64,000 nucleotides of DNA, from contig NC_014657.1 in NCBI RefSeq assembly GCF_000166335.1, forward strand, positions 984,501-1,048,500, given 5' to 3'. The position numbers and the translations under genes are program-made. Each line of letters begins with the position of its first letter. Within the stretch, counting starts at the first letter, position 1. Shown here in pieces: positions 1 through 9,108 of the stretch. The notes under the pieces are model-generated. The model made no database searches, was not told the origin of the DNA, and worked only from the letters and a program-made list of their open reading frames with translations. The DNA comes from Caldicellulosiruptor owensensis OL (GTDB lineage: Bacteria; Bacillota; Thermoanaerobacteria; Caldicellulosiruptorales; Caldicellulosiruptoraceae).

Positions 1-2
1 AT

Positions 3-137
3 GCAGTGAAAAGAAGAGCTGATTTGCTTATCTCATTTTCAAAACTCACTTTTCCTCATCAGCTTTTTAGAGTTTTACTTTATGAACAGATTTACAGAGG
101 ATTGTCGATTATTTATGGGACAAAGTACCATAAATAA
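3..137 (+). CDS. C-terminal end of an unidentified protein (truncated by window edge)
   Basis: An open frame runs from the window edge to a TAA at 135-137 and gives the last 44 residues of a protein. The tail is basic and aromatic, with [16 protein letters not shown] and IIYGTKYHK as recognisable stretches. I do not recognise the family. The frame ends exactly where a strong terminator hairpin begins, which supports its being the true end of a plus-strand gene converging on argB. Too little is present to propose a function. Confidence 0.45.
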   Translation, partial: AVKRRADLLISFSKLTFPHQLFRVLLYEQIYRGLSIIYGTKYHK

Positions 138-178
138 ACGGGGCTATGGTCAAAAAAGGATAAAGCCCCGTTTATTTA
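131..178. terminator. Bidirectional intrinsic terminator
   Basis: A perfect 15-bp inverted repeat lies at 131-145 and 164-178. It has a GC-rich core (CGGGGCT/AGCCCCG), AT-rich flanks that give a U-tract in both directions, and an 18-nt loop. It sits between the plus-strand gene ending at 137 and argB ending at 197, so it probably stops both. Confidence 0.85.
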
Positions 179-196
179 CACTGACATACATAATTT

Positions 197-1090
197 TTAC
201 AGATGAATCATTGTTCCAATGCCTTTATCTGTGAATATCTCAAGTAAAATACAGTGGGGAATTCTTCCATCAAGGATGTGTGTACGATTGACACCGTGCT
301 TTAGTGCGTCTATGCATCCTAACACCTTTGGAATCATCCCGCCATCAATCTTTCCTTCGTCAATCATCTTCAAAACTTCATCAGCACTTATTGCTGAGAT
401 TATTTCCTTGCTATTTTTATCATATTTTAATCCTTCAACATCTGTCATAAACATTAGCTTTTCAGCCTTTATTGCCTTTGCAATCTCAGCCGCCACAGTA
501 TCTGCGTTAATATTGTAACTTGTGCCATCTTCCCCAACACCAATTGGTGCAACAACAGGTATATATTCATCTTTGGCAAGCATTTCTAAAACCTTTGCGT
601 TTATTGACACGACCTCTCCCACATAACCTAAATCAATTTTTTCCCCATTTACATATTCATAATGTTTTCGTGCTTGAATTAAATTTCCATCAATTCCGCA
701 AATACCTATTGCCTTTCCCCCTTTTTGGTTTAGCATTGATACAAGTTCTTTGTTTGTCTTTCCTACCAGAACCATTTGAGCAACTTCCATGGTTTGCATA
801 TCTGTTACTCTGAGCCCATTGACAAACTGACTTTCAACATTGAGCTTCTTGAGGACTGAATTTATGTCAGGTCCACCGCCATGAACAACTATTGGATTTA
901 CACCAATGTATTTGAGCAAAGTTATGTCTTCCATAACCCAGTTTTTAAGCTTTTCATTTATCATAGCATTCCCGCCATATTTTATTACAACAGTCTTACC
1001 ATAGAGCTTTTGTATGTAGGGAAGAGCTTCTATTAATATGCTTGCTTTTTCAATCAGAGTATCCATTTCTTCGTACATATAAACCGTCAT
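197..1090 (-). CDS. argB: Acetylglutamate kinase
   Basis: This enzyme phosphorylates N-acetyl-L-glutamate, the second step of the acetylated arginine pathway, in the cytosol. The amino-acid kinase fold is clear: [10 protein letters not shown] near residue 35 (phosphate-binding Lys and Gly pair), the VVHGGGP loop, and a late [11 protein letters not shown] segment. The N-terminal helix before the core ([13 protein letters not shown]) and the C-terminal [10 protein letters not shown] match the arginine-inhibitable class of the family, so feedback inhibition by arginine is likely; that is inference from family knowledge. The gene lies 16 nt after argC and ends before a strong terminator. The start is uncertain: Met1, Met5 (1078) and Met9 (1066) are all possible, and the purine-rich GAAGGG stretch directly abuts Met1. 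Confidence 0.95.
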   Translation of the reverse strand: MTVYMYEEMDTLIEKASILIEALPYIQKLYGKTVVIKYGGNAMINEKLKNWVMEDITLLKYIGVNPIVVHGGGPDINSVLKKLNVESQFVNGLRVTDMQTMEVAQMVLVGKTNKELVSMLNQKGGKAIGICGIDGNLIQARKHYEYVNGEKIDLGYVGEVVSINAKVLEMLAKDEYIPVVAPIGVGEDGTSYNINADTVAAEIAKAIKAEKLMFMTDVEGLKYDKNSKEIISAISADEVLKMIDEGKIDGGMIPKVLGCIDALKHGVNRTHILDGRIPHCILLEIFTDKGIGTMIHL

Positions 1091-1106
1091 CCCTTCATTT
1101 TATTTT

Positions 1107-2141
1107 TTAAAAATATTCTCCCACCATTATAAGTCCCATTTTTTCATCAAGAGAAAATTTTATATTCATATTTTGAATTGCCTGGCCGGCAGCACCTTTT
1201 ATGAGATTGTCAATGCATGAGATTATGATAACCCTGTTTGTCTTCTTATCAATCTCAAATCCAATGTCCACAAAGTTTGTTCCTCTTACGTACTTTAGCT
1301 CAGGTAGTTCATCTTCAAAAATACGAACAAAGTATTCGTCTTTGTAGAATTCATTGTAGATTTCAACAAGGTCGTTTTTATCAATCTTTTTTATAAGGTT
1401 TGCATATATAGTTGACAGTATTCCTCTTTTTACAGGCAGAAGATGTGGTGTAAATGATAAATTCAAATCTTCGCCAAATAGCAAACTGCACTTCTCTTCA
1501 ATTTCGCTTGTATGTCTATGTTTTGCAACTGAATATGCTTTGAAATTTTCATCAAGTTCGCAAAAACTATATGCAAAGTCAGATTTTTTACCAGCTCCAG
1601 AAACACCTGACTTTGAATCTATTATAATACTGTTTTTGTCTACGAGCTTATTTTTCAAAAGAGGAGCAAGCCCTAATATTGCACTTGTTGGGTAACATCC
1701 TGGATTTCCAACAATCTGAGCCTTTTTAATCTCCTCTCTATTTATTTCACAAAGACCGTAAGCACTTTTTTGTAAAAGCTCAGGATATTTGTGCTGACTA
1801 TAATCTTTTGCATATCTTTGCAGATCTTTGTATCTAAAATCAGCACTTAAATCAATCACAATCTTGCCAAGGTCATATCCTATTTTGACATATTCCTGTG
1901 AAATACCGTGTGGCAAAGCACAAAATATCACATCTGCCTCTTCTATGGCTTCTCTATTAAATTCCTCAAATACAAGATTTGAAACCTTTTTAAACTGAGG
2001 ATTTGTTTTCTCAATTGAAAGCTGATTGCTACTTGAAGATATCACAGATATAATTTCCACTTCAGGGTGCTTTAACAAGAGCCGAATGAGCTCTAATCCC
2101 ACATATCCTGACGCTCCTATAATGCTTGCTTTTATCAACTT
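1107..2141 (-). CDS. argC: N-acetyl-gamma-glutamyl-phosphate reductase
   Basis: It reduces N-acetylglutamyl phosphate to the semialdehyde with NADPH, the third step of arginine synthesis. The N-terminal Rossmann motif is IIGASGYVG; the catalytic Cys lies in the NPGCYPTSA segment, and the later HRHTSEIEE and HLLPVKRG stretches are typical of ArgC. The longest frame opens at 2219, but its first 24 residues are unlike ArgC. I prefer the TTG at 2141, which reads MIKASIIGASG and has GAGGAG 9 nt upstream; the ATG at 2147 touches that ribosome site directly. The protein is then 344 residues, normal for the family. The gene is first in an argC-argB pair; no argJ, argD or argF is visible nearby. Confidence 0.94.
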   Translation of the reverse strand, partial: KLIKASIIGASGYVGLELIRLLLKHPEVEIISVISSSSNQLSIEKTNPQFKKVSNLVFEEFNREAIEEADVIFCALPHGISQEYVKIGYDLGKIVIDLSADFRYKDLQRYAKDYSQHKYPELLQKSAYGLCEINREEIKKAQIVGNPGCYPTSAILGLAPLLKNKLVDKNSIIIDSKSGVSGAGKKSDFAYSFCELDENFKAYSVAKHRHTSEIEEKCSLLFGEDLNLSFTPHLLPVKRGILSTIYANLIKKIDKNDLVEIYNEFYKDEYFVRIFEDELPELKYVRGTNFVDIGFEIDKKTNRVIIISCIDNLIKGAAGQAIQNMNIKFSLDEKMGLIMVGEYF

Positions 2142-2190
2142 GGTCATCTCCTCTTTGTTATTTAAAGTATTGTTTTTGACTATGCAAATA

Positions 2191-2219
2191 ATTATACACC
2201 ACGGTGCATAAAAATACAA
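2191..2219 (-). promoter_or_regulatory. argC promoter with ARG-box-like operator
   Basis: On the minus strand a perfect -10 TATAAT (2191-2196) is preceded by a 17-bp spacer and a weak -35 TTGTAT (2214-2219). The sequence TGTATTTTTATGCA (2205-2218) overlaps the -35 and matches the known ArgR half-site palindrome TGAAT-N4-ATTCA at 12 of 14 positions. Repression by an ArgR/AhrC-type protein is inferred. Confidence 0.6.
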
Positions 2220-2239
2220 TACATTGGCAAATATTTAAA

Positions 2240-2268
2240 TTGATTTGTTCGACAAAATGGGGTATTAT
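2240..2268 (+). promoter_or_regulatory. Probable sigma-A promoter for the amidase gene
   Basis: TTGATT (2240-2245) and TATTAT (2263-2268) are separated by 17 bp and lie about 35 bp before the amidase start. They match the sigma-A consensus at 4 and 5 of 6 positions. The site is back to back with the argC promoter. Confidence 0.45.
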
Positions 2269-2303
2269 ATACCTATAAATTACATTTTTTGCGGGGTAGT
2301 TCT

Positions 2304-4418
2304 GTGATGAACAAAATAAAAAACTTGGTAGCAGGGATTACAATATTTTTATTGATTTTTATTTCTGCTTTTGCAGCCACCTCATACAAACTCTATGTTG
2401 ATGGTAAGCTGATTTCTTCAGTTAAAATTTTAGAAAGCAAAGGCAATGTTTACCTTGCACTTGCTGACTTTTTCAAGTTAAAAGGATTTAGCGTTTCTTA
2501 TAATTCAAAATCTAAATCTATCTTAGCCAAAAAGTCTAAGGATACATATCAGTTCTATGTTGACAAGGCGTTTTATTATTACAACAGAAACAAGAAAACT
2601 CTTTCAGCCAAAGTTTTTATAAGTGGTGGTAAATCTTATATTTTAGCAAAAGATATGGCTTTGATTTTTGGTTACCTCTTTCAAATTGATAAAATAAAAA
2701 AGATGGTAAGTTTGAGTACAAAAAAGTTACAGGTTTCCCAGTCAAGTTCTTCAAAAAAGCAACCATTAAGTGCTTTGACCTCAAGAAGCAGTTTGCCAAG
2801 AACTGTGCAGGAGACAAATTATATTACTGACATAAAGTATACCATAGAAAATAATAAGTTTATACTGATTGTTTCGGCAACCCAAACTTTGTCTTATAAG
2901 ACCTACAAACTTTTTAATCCTGATAGGATAGTTTTGGATGTTTTAAATAGTATTGATAATTTACAAAATAATAGAATAGAAATAAATAAAAATGGCGTCT
3001 TTAGAATAAGACATGCACAAAATATTGATTCAAGTGGCAACAAATTTTCGCGCATTGTAATAGATTATGATTCAAGTTTGATAAAGGATTACAAGGTAAT
3101 AAACCAGGGCAACCTAATCAAAATTGAAATAGATTTACCAAAAGTTATGGAGTCAAAGACAAATATTGACAGTAGCGAAGATTATCAAAATCCAGGTTCT
3201 CAAAATTCAATTGCTTCTCCTTCTCAAATATATATGATTCAAAAAATAGATGTTATACCTTCTGATGGCTTTACTCTTGCCCAAATTGAAATTAGTCCGA
3301 CAGTTGTAAGTGATATTTACAGAGCTGATGAGTCTTTTGTGGTTTTGAATTTGAAGGGAGCCCAATTTTCGGTTCAAAATAATAATCTTTACCAAGTAAA
3401 CGATGGTAGAGTGGATTTTTATGTTCTTTCAAACATTGATCAGGATAATAGCCAGATTATCTTTTCGTCGAAGGCAAAGGTTTTTGTTTTAAACAAACTT
3501 GATGGAAAGTTAGAAGTGGTGTTTGCTGACCAGTATTCAAGCTTAAGACTAAATCCGCCCTCAAGCCTTGTTTTGAGTTCGCCTTTTGTCTCTCAGATAA
3601 ACTATTTTTACGACCAGAGCAGCAACACAATAAGACTTGAGAGCCAATATCCTATCACCATTGCAGACGATGTGTATTCTTTGCAGGGCTCAGTCGTGAC
3701 TGCTGTATATTCTGTTTATCAGCAGGACAAGTGCATTGTTTACATCCAAATTAATCCTAACTACATAGCAAACATAAGCAAAGGTGGAAGTAATATTACA
3801 ATAAGTTTTTCACAAAAATTACAAAAACCACAAAAGAAATTGAAGATATTCATTGACCCTGGTCATGGGGGGTCTGACCCAGGTGCTATATACACCAAAG
3901 TGGTAGATGGCAAAAAGGTAACTTATAATGAGAAAGATTTTAATTTAGATATTTCATTAAGACTTAAGGAAAAGCTCAAAAACCGTGGCTATGAAGTTTA
4001 TATGTCGCGTGAAAAAGATGAATTTGTAGATCTTTATGACAGAACAAAGATGGCAAATAGTTTAAATGCAGATTTGTTTATTTCCATTCACAACAACGCA
4101 ATTGATAATTCATCTGTGCGTGGAACAATGGTTTTGTATAAAGAGAAACAGCAAAATGGAATCATTCCAGACAAGCAGTTTGCCCAGATAGTACTTGACA
4201 GCATAGTCAAACAGGTTGACACACAGAACAAGGGTATTGTGGAAAGACCTAACTTGGCTGTGCTGAGAACTTCCACTATGCCTGCTGTGCTGGTTGAAGT
4301 TGCATTTGGGACAAACCCTCAAGATTTGGACCTTCTTTTGAGCGATAGTTTTAAAGATGCAGTTGCAAAGGCTATAGCTGATGCTGTTGAGTATATAAAT
4401 ACAAATTACAACAAATGA
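2304..4418 (+). CDS. Secreted N-acetylmuramoyl-L-alanine amidase with N-terminal stalk/AMIN region
   Basis: It cleaves the amide bond between muramic acid and the peptide stem of peptidoglycan outside the cell. The order is: a signal peptide (a hydrophobic run ending in SAFAA), a copper-amine-oxidase-N-like stalk domain (YKLYVDGK..YLALADFF), a long beta-rich region that includes AMIN-like segments, and an Amidase_3 catalytic domain over about the last 193 residues. Zinc ligands and the catalytic Glu are visible as DPGHGG, NEKDFN, SIHNNA and VEVAFGTN. TTG (2289), GTG (2304) and ATG (2307) are alternative starts; GTG has GGGG 7 nt upstream. It is monocistronic, between a divergent arg operon and a terminator. 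A role in daughter-cell separation is likely but not shown. Confidence 0.9.
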   Translation: MMNKIKNLVAGITIFLLIFISAFAATSYKLYVDGKLISSVKILESKGNVYLALADFFKLKGFSVSYNSKSKSILAKKSKDTYQFYVDKAFYYYNRNKKTLSAKVFISGGKSYILAKDMALIFGYLFQIDKIKKMVSLSTKKLQVSQSSSSKKQPLSALTSRSSLPRTVQETNYITDIKYTIENNKFILIVSATQTLSYKTYKLFNPDRIVLDVLNSIDNLQNNRIEINKNGVFRIRHAQNIDSSGNKFSRIVIDYDSSLIKDYKVINQGNLIKIEIDLPKVMESKTNIDSSEDYQNPGSQNSIASPSQIYMIQKIDVIPSDGFTLAQIEISPTVVSDIYRADESFVVLNLKGAQFSVQNNNLYQVNDGRVDFYVLSNIDQDNSQIIFSSKAKVFVLNKLDGKLEVVFADQYSSLRLNPPSSLVLSSPFVSQINYFYDQSSNTIRLESQYPITIADDVYSLQGSVVTAVYSVYQQDKCIVYIQINPNYIANISKGGSNITISFSQKLQKPQKKLKIFIDPGHGGSDPGAIYTKVVDGKKVTYNEKDFNLDISLRLKEKLKNRGYEVYMSREKDEFVDLYDRTKMANSLNADLFISIHNNAIDNSSVRGTMVLYKEKQQNGIIPDKQFAQIVLDSIVKQVDTQNKGIVERPNLAVLRTSTMPAVLVEVAFGTNPQDLDLLLSDSFKDAVAKAIADAVEYINTNYNK

Positions 4419-4434
4419 AGAATTGTCCAATAAT

Positions 4435-4477
4435 AAAAAGAGGGATGGGGAAGTAAAACTTTTACCCATCCCTTTTA
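4435..4477. terminator. Bidirectional terminator between convergent genes
   Basis: AAAAGAGGGATGGG and CCCATCCCTTTT form a stem around a short loop containing AAGTAAAACTTTTA. U-tracts are available in both directions. It serves the amidase (plus) and the HAD phosphatase (minus), whose stop codon lies inside the right part of the structure. Confidence 0.8.
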
Positions 4478-5316
4478 ATTATGAACCTTTCAATAGCTTC
4501 AGCAACTGCACCTTCATTATTTGTTCTGGAGGTTACAAACTTTGCAGCTTTTTTTACTTCCTTCGGTGCATTTGCAACTGCCACGCTTATACCAGAGATT
4601 TTAAACATTCCAACGTCGTTGAAGTTATCGCCAATTGATATCAATTCTTCAGATGAGATATTTTTAAAATTCATAAATTGCAAAAGAGCTTTCTCTTTTG
4701 ATGCATCATTGCTCAAAACTTCTAAAAAACCATATTCTTTGTTGTCTGATGCATAGTAGAGAATAATATTGCAGTTGGTCTCAAGGGTTTTAAGGATTTC
4801 TTTAATCTCTTTAAGTTTTTCGTATTTGCCTACAATTCCAATGTGGCTAATAGGATATTCTAAAAACTTTAAAAGCTTTTCTGCTGGGTATGTAGGTTTA
4901 AATTGTTTGCGGCCGTTTACAAAGTTTAAAAAATAATTGTCGTGATTTGTTCTTTCTTTATAAATCATGTGAAAATCTTGGTCATATCCCAGTACGATAT
5001 AATAGTCTATGTCAAAATGATTATTATCAAGAAACTCAATTAATACTTTCTTCTGACGTTCTGTAAGATAATTTTTTATGATGGGAGGAAAATCAGGATT
5101 TTCAAAAACATAAACGCCATTTGCCGAGATTAGTGAACATGGCAAATTCAGGTCTTTTGTAATTTTAAAGGCCGAAGCACCTCTTCCTGTACAAAGTACT
5201 ATTTCAATTTTATACTTTTCTACAGCAATTTTTAAAAACTCCTTGTTTATTTGAGGAATACAACCTGCATCATTTAAAAGGGTTCCATCAATATCCAGCG
5301 CAATTAATTTTATCAA
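4462..5316 (-). CDS. Cof-type HAD-IIB phosphatase
   Basis: This is a cytosolic phosphatase of the haloacid dehalogenase superfamily, Cof/IIB subgroup, which usually acts on sugar phosphates or nucleotide-like phosphates; the substrate cannot be told from sequence. Motif I is DIDGTLL (Asp8 nucleophile, Asp10 acid), motif II is the CTGRG stretch, and motif IV is GDNFNDVGMF near residue 238. Its length of 284 residues fits the family. The start is a TTG with GAAGGTGA about 8 nt upstream. It stands alone, convergent with the amidase and divergent from the ech cluster. Confidence 0.88.
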   Translation of the reverse strand: MIKLIALDIDGTLLNDAGCIPQINKEFLKIAVEKYKIEIVLCTGRGASAFKITKDLNLPCSLISANGVYVFENPDFPPIIKNYLTERQKKVLIEFLDNNHFDIDYYIVLGYDQDFHMIYKERTNHDNYFLNFVNGRKQFKPTYPAEKLLKFLEYPISHIGIVGKYEKLKEIKEILKTLETNCNIILYYASDNKEYGFLEVLSNDASKEKALLQFMNFKNISSEELISIGDNFNDVGMFKISGISVAVANAPKEVKKAAKFVTSRTNNEGAVAEAIERFIIKRDG

Positions 5317-5409
5317 GACTGATCACCTTCTTTTAAAATATTGAACAAAAAATAGCAGCTATTTTTCAAGTATTCTGGAGTTTGTTAACAAATTAACTTT
5401 TGCATACTG

Positions 5410-5438
5410 TATACAAGACAAAGATTATATGTTATAAT
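5410..5438 (+). promoter_or_regulatory. Promoter of the ech-hyp gene array
   Basis: A perfect TATAAT (5433-5438) has an extended TGT just before it and a TATACA -35 element (5410-5415) at 17 bp. It is 54 bp upstream of echA, and no equally good promoter was found in the tight gaps that follow. Confidence 0.6.
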
Positions 5439-5491
5439 CTTTAATAGCAATAGTTTATCATCACAAATAGAAAGGGGCAAGGAAGAAACTG

Positions 5492-7402
5492 ATGGTGAAC
5501 ATCTATTTACTCCTAATATTTTTACCCATGATAGCAGCACTTTTTATTCTTCTTATTAACAATAGCAATTTTAGAAAAGCTATTGTTTTTTTGATGTCTG
5601 CAGTGTTAATTAGCGCAAGTATCTACTCTATTTCACAGGGTGACAGGTTACTGAGACTTTCGCATTCTTTAAATTTTGCACTTGAATATCTCATAACATT
5701 TGCCGACTATTTTCTGTTAGCAATCATTTTTTTGATTGGTACAAAACTTAAAAACAAGCTCATTAGCCTTCTTGCCATTTTGCAGTTTGTTTTTATGTTT
5801 GTGTTTGAATTTAAAGTAGGGAAATTAGAAGTTGAAAATATATTTTTTGTTGATCATTTGAGCTTTATTATGCTTCTTTTAATAAACATAATAGGACCGC
5901 TGATTGCAATATTTGCACTTTCTTATATGGATGAGCATGAGAAACACCTTCATCTTGAAAAGAGCAGACAGAATATATTTTTTGCAATAATCATGCTATT
6001 TTTAGGTGCAATGAACGGTCTTGTAATTTCGAACAACATATTGTGGGTATACTTTTTCTGGGAGATTACCACACTCTGTTCGTTTTTACTAATTTCTCAT
6101 GACCAGAATGAAGAGAGCATTAAAAATGCAACAAGAGCTCTTCTTTTAAATTCGATAGGTGGGCTTAGCTTTGTTATAGGTATAATATTTATGTACTATA
6201 AATCTGGCACAGTTGCTTTGAATGAAATTATATCTTCACAAGACAGCAGTATTTTGATGATACCAATTGCATTTTTAGCACTTGCAGCATTTACAAAGTC
6301 TGCGCAGATGCCATTCCAGAGCTGGCTACTTGGTGCTATGGTGGCACCAACACCTGTGTCTGCCCTGCTTCACTCAAGCACAATGGTAAAAGCAGGTGTT
6401 TATCTGGTTTTGAGATTATCACCGGTATTTATTGATACATGGCTGTCAAAAATAGTTGCGGTGGCAGGTGCTTTTACTTTTGTGTCAGCAGCACTTTTAG
6501 CCATCTTTCAGTCAAATGCAAAAAGAGTGTTGGCATACTCAACAATTTCTAACTTGGGTCTTATAATTGCATTGTCTTCCATAGCAAATGTGTATGCGAT
6601 ATATGCAGCTGCACTTTTGATAGTTTTGCATGGTGTGTCTAAAGCGCTTTTGTTCTTGTGCGTTGGTTCAATAGAACAGGGTATAGGTTCCCGAAACATA
6701 GAGGATATGGACGGAATCAAGTATAAAATGCCAATTGTTGCTTTCTTGACTCTTTTGGGAAGCGTGTCAATGCTACTTCCTCCGTTTGGCGTTTTAATTA
6801 CAAAATGGATTGCTATTGAGGTGTCAACTCAAAACATTGTGGCAATGCTTGAAATAATCTTGGGAAGTGCTTTTACGGTTGTTTTCTGGACAAAGTTTAT
6901 AGGCAAGATTCTTTCTGATGGAAAGGATAAAAATAAGATAGAAAAATTTGAATTTGTAAAGCATATTCCGTTGATGACTATTTCAATACTGGTAGTTTTG
7001 GTAAGCATCTTTTTGATACAGTTTACAAATACATTTGTTGTGCCGTTTTTCAAATCTTCATTTGCAAGGTATTCAGGAGTTAGCAGCAGCAATATAAAAG
7101 AATTGTATGTGAAAGATTTCTTTGGATTTAATCCGGTTGTATTTTTTGGTGTACTGATAGCAGCAGTTGTTCTGGGAGCTCTAATATATAGGTTATTTAA
7201 GCCAAAAAGATATGTGCCTGTGTATATGTCATGTGAAAACTCGGACAATTTTGGTTTCAGAGGCGAAAAAGATAAAGTTGTGCCGTTTGAATTCAAAAAT
7301 TATTATTTTGAGACACTGACAAATGAGGAAACAGTAACACTTATTGTAAATGTGCTTTCAATGGCATTAATCGCAATAATGTTTGGGGTGATTTTGAAGT
7401 GA
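5492..7402 (+). CDS. echA: Ech hydrogenase subunit A (NuoL/MrpA-like ion pump)
   Basis: This is the large integral-membrane ion-translocating subunit of the energy-converting hydrogenase, homologous to complex I NuoL and Mrp antiporter subunits. About 14 or more hydrophobic segments are evident. The family core has the buried Glu in WEITTLCSFLLI, the Lys of AFTKSAQMPFQSWL, and APTPVSALLHSSTMVKAGVYL. It couples electron flow from ferredoxin to protons with H+ or Na+ export. The start ATG follows AAAGGGGCAAGGAAG. It overlaps echB by 4 nt and opens the cluster. The long lateral helix and last helix typical of NuoL are not evident; 636 residues fits EchA. Confidence 0.92.
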   Translation: MVNIYLLLIFLPMIAALFILLINNSNFRKAIVFLMSAVLISASIYSISQGDRLLRLSHSLNFALEYLITFADYFLLAIIFLIGTKLKNKLISLLAILQFVFMFVFEFKVGKLEVENIFFVDHLSFIMLLLINIIGPLIAIFALSYMDEHEKHLHLEKSRQNIFFAIIMLFLGAMNGLVISNNILWVYFFWEITTLCSFLLISHDQNEESIKNATRALLLNSIGGLSFVIGIIFMYYKSGTVALNEIISSQDSSILMIPIAFLALAAFTKSAQMPFQSWLLGAMVAPTPVSALLHSSTMVKAGVYLVLRLSPVFIDTWLSKIVAVAGAFTFVSAALLAIFQSNAKRVLAYSTISNLGLIIALSSIANVYAIYAAALLIVLHGVSKALLFLCVGSIEQGIGSRNIEDMDGIKYKMPIVAFLTLLGSVSMLLPPFGVLITKWIAIEVSTQNIVAMLEIILGSAFTVVFWTKFIGKILSDGKDKNKIEKFEFVKHIPLMTISILVVLVSIFLIQFTNTFVVPFFKSSFARYSGVSSSNIKELYVKDFFGFNPVVFFGVLIAAVVLGALIYRLFKPKRYVPVYMSCENSDNFGFRGEKDKVVPFEFKNYYFETLTNEETVTLIVNVLSMALIAIMFGVILK

Positions 7403-8259
7403 AAGAAATATGGATTACACTGGCAACTGTCATAGTTGCACCTTTAGTTGGTGGAGTTATAACAGGAATTGATAGAAAAATAACTGCGCGAATGCAAAAC
7501 AGGTTTGGACCGCCTATTCTGCAGCCTTTTTATGATCTTTCTAAACTATTTTCAAAAGAGACCATTGTTGTTTCGAACACTCAGATTTTGTATGCATTTT
7601 TGTTCTTGGTATTTAACATTGTTGCAGTTGTGATGTTTGTGCTTAAGATGGACCTTCTTTTGATTTTATTTATTCTTGCATTTGCTACAACAGCGCTCAT
7701 TCTTGGAGCAATGGCAACAAATTCGCCATATTCAAGGATAGGCGCTCACAGGGAATTGATATCTGTACTTGCATATGAGCCTGTTTTAATTGCTATGATA
7801 GTAGCAATTTACTTTGTAACTGGGAGTTTCAATATAGAAGATATTTTGAAACACAATAGCTTGTTGATATTAGATTTGCCATTTATCTTCGTAGCATTTA
7901 GCTATGTTTTGACTATTAAACTGCGAAAATCTCCGTTTGATTTGTCAACCTCACACCATGGACATCAGGAACTTGTAAAAGGTATTACAACAGAGTTTTC
8001 AGGACCTGTTCTTGGCTTGATTGAGCTTGGTCACTGGTACGAGCTCGTACTTTTACTTCTTTTTGTATGGCTATTTTTTGCAAAAAATATCTTTGTAGCA
8101 ATAACAGCAATTTTAATTTGCTACTTTTTAGAGATTGTGATTGACAATATCTCAGCAAGGCTTACATGGAAGATAATGCTACAGCTTACTTGGTCAGTAG
8201 CATTTGGTTTTGCGCTTGTCAATCTCATTTGGGTATATATAAAGTATAGGTTATTATAA
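7399..8259 (+). CDS. echB: Ech hydrogenase subunit B (NuoH-like)
   Basis: This membrane subunit connects the peripheral hydrogenase arm to the ion pump and is homologous to complex I NuoH. Family landmarks are GIDRKITARMQNRFGPP near the N-terminus, the SRIGAHRELISVLAYEP loop, and RKSPFDLSTSHHGHQELVKG, which corresponds to the quinone-cavity loop of NuoH but here faces the [NiFe] module. About eight transmembrane segments are visible in 286 residues. Its GTG start overlaps the echA stop, which implies translational coupling. The family assignment is secure; the ion carried is not known. Confidence 0.93.
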   Translation: MKEIWITLATVIVAPLVGGVITGIDRKITARMQNRFGPPILQPFYDLSKLFSKETIVVSNTQILYAFLFLVFNIVAVVMFVLKMDLLLILFILAFATTALILGAMATNSPYSRIGAHRELISVLAYEPVLIAMIVAIYFVTGSFNIEDILKHNSLLILDLPFIFVAFSYVLTIKLRKSPFDLSTSHHGHQELVKGITTEFSGPVLGLIELGHWYELVLLLLFVWLFFAKNIFVAITAILICYFLEIVIDNISARLTWKIMLQLTWSVAFGFALVNLIWVYIKYRLL

Positions 8260-8281
8260 AAAACAGGGGTGAAAATAAAAA

Positions 8282-8746
8282 GTGTTATTCAGAAAAGCAT
8301 TGAAAAAGTCTCCATGGATTGTTCACTATGATTGTAACAGCTGCAACGGCTGTGATATAGAAATACTGGCAACGTTAACACCTGTATATGACGTCGAGAG
8401 ATTTGGAATTATAAATGTAGGTAATCCAAAACATGCTGATATATTGGTTGTGTCAGGTTCTGTTAACCATAGAAATGCAAGAGTTTTAAAGACAATATAT
8501 GAGCAGATGCCACATCCAAAAGCTGTTGTAGCCATTGGAGCATGTGCGTGTTCTGGAGGGATATTCAAAGAATGTTACAATACCCTTGGTGGTGCTGATA
8601 CAGTTGTTCCTGTTGATGTATATGTTCCTGGCTGTGCTCCGCGACCAGAAGCTATCATGGAAGGAATCTTAAAAGCTGCACAGCTTTTAGAAGAGAAGAA
8701 AAAGAATATGAAAAAGGGTGAGATTTTGAATGTTGCAAAATCTTAA
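8282..8746 (+). CDS. echC: Ech hydrogenase small subunit C (NuoB-like)
   Basis: This small hydrogenase subunit carries the proximal [4Fe-4S] cluster next to the [NiFe] site and is homologous to NuoB. Cys18, Cys21 and Cys24 occur in YDCNSCNGCD, and further ligands lie in GACACSGG and VPGCAPRP. Its 154 residues fit short Ech-type small subunits; there is no Tat signal or medial/distal cluster domain as in uptake hydrogenases, so it is cytoplasmic. The start is GTG, with GGGGTGA upstream. It overlaps echD by 17 nt. Confidence 0.94.
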   Translation: MLFRKALKKSPWIVHYDCNSCNGCDIEILATLTPVYDVERFGIINVGNPKHADILVVSGSVNHRNARVLKTIYEQMPHPKAVVAIGACACSGGIFKECYNTLGGADTVVPVDVYVPGCAPRPEAIMEGILKAAQLLEEKKKNMKKGEILNVAKS

Positions 8747-9101
8747 AGAACTTCAGAAAGAGGATTTAAGGAAAGAAGTTTTAGCCTTAAAAGCAGATGG
8801 GTATAGATTTGTCACATCAACATGTGTTGATTTGGGCGATGGAAGATTTGATATAATCTATCACTTTGATAAGGATTACCAACTAACAAATATAAGGGTT
8901 ACTATAACGGCTGAGGAAAAAGTTCCTTCTATTTCAGATATATATTTTGCGGCTGTGTTTGTTGAAAATGAGATAAAAGATTTGTTTGGCATAGAATTTG
9001 AAAATCTTTTGATTGATTATGAAGGGAAGTTTATGATAACAGATGAATTAGAATCTCCTATGCGCAAAAAGCCAGCGGTAAAAGTAAAGAAAGGAGAGTA
9101 A
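8730..9101 (+). CDS. echD: Ech hydrogenase subunit D (NuoC-like)
   Basis: This small soluble subunit of 123 residues is homologous to the NuoC (30-kDa) family of complex I. The C-terminal block VPSISDIYFAAVFVENEIKDLFGIEFENL matches the NuoC signature (ENEIKDLFGI). It has no cofactor motifs and probably bridges the large subunit and the membrane arm. It begins inside the end of echC, which suggests coupled translation, and ends 7 nt before echE. Confidence 0.9.
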   Translation: MLQNLKELQKEDLRKEVLALKADGYRFVTSTCVDLGDGRFDIIYHFDKDYQLTNIRVTITAEEKVPSISDIYFAAVFVENEIKDLFGIEFENLLIDYEGKFMITDELESPMRKKPAVKVKKGE

Positions 9102-9108
9102 GAAAGCT

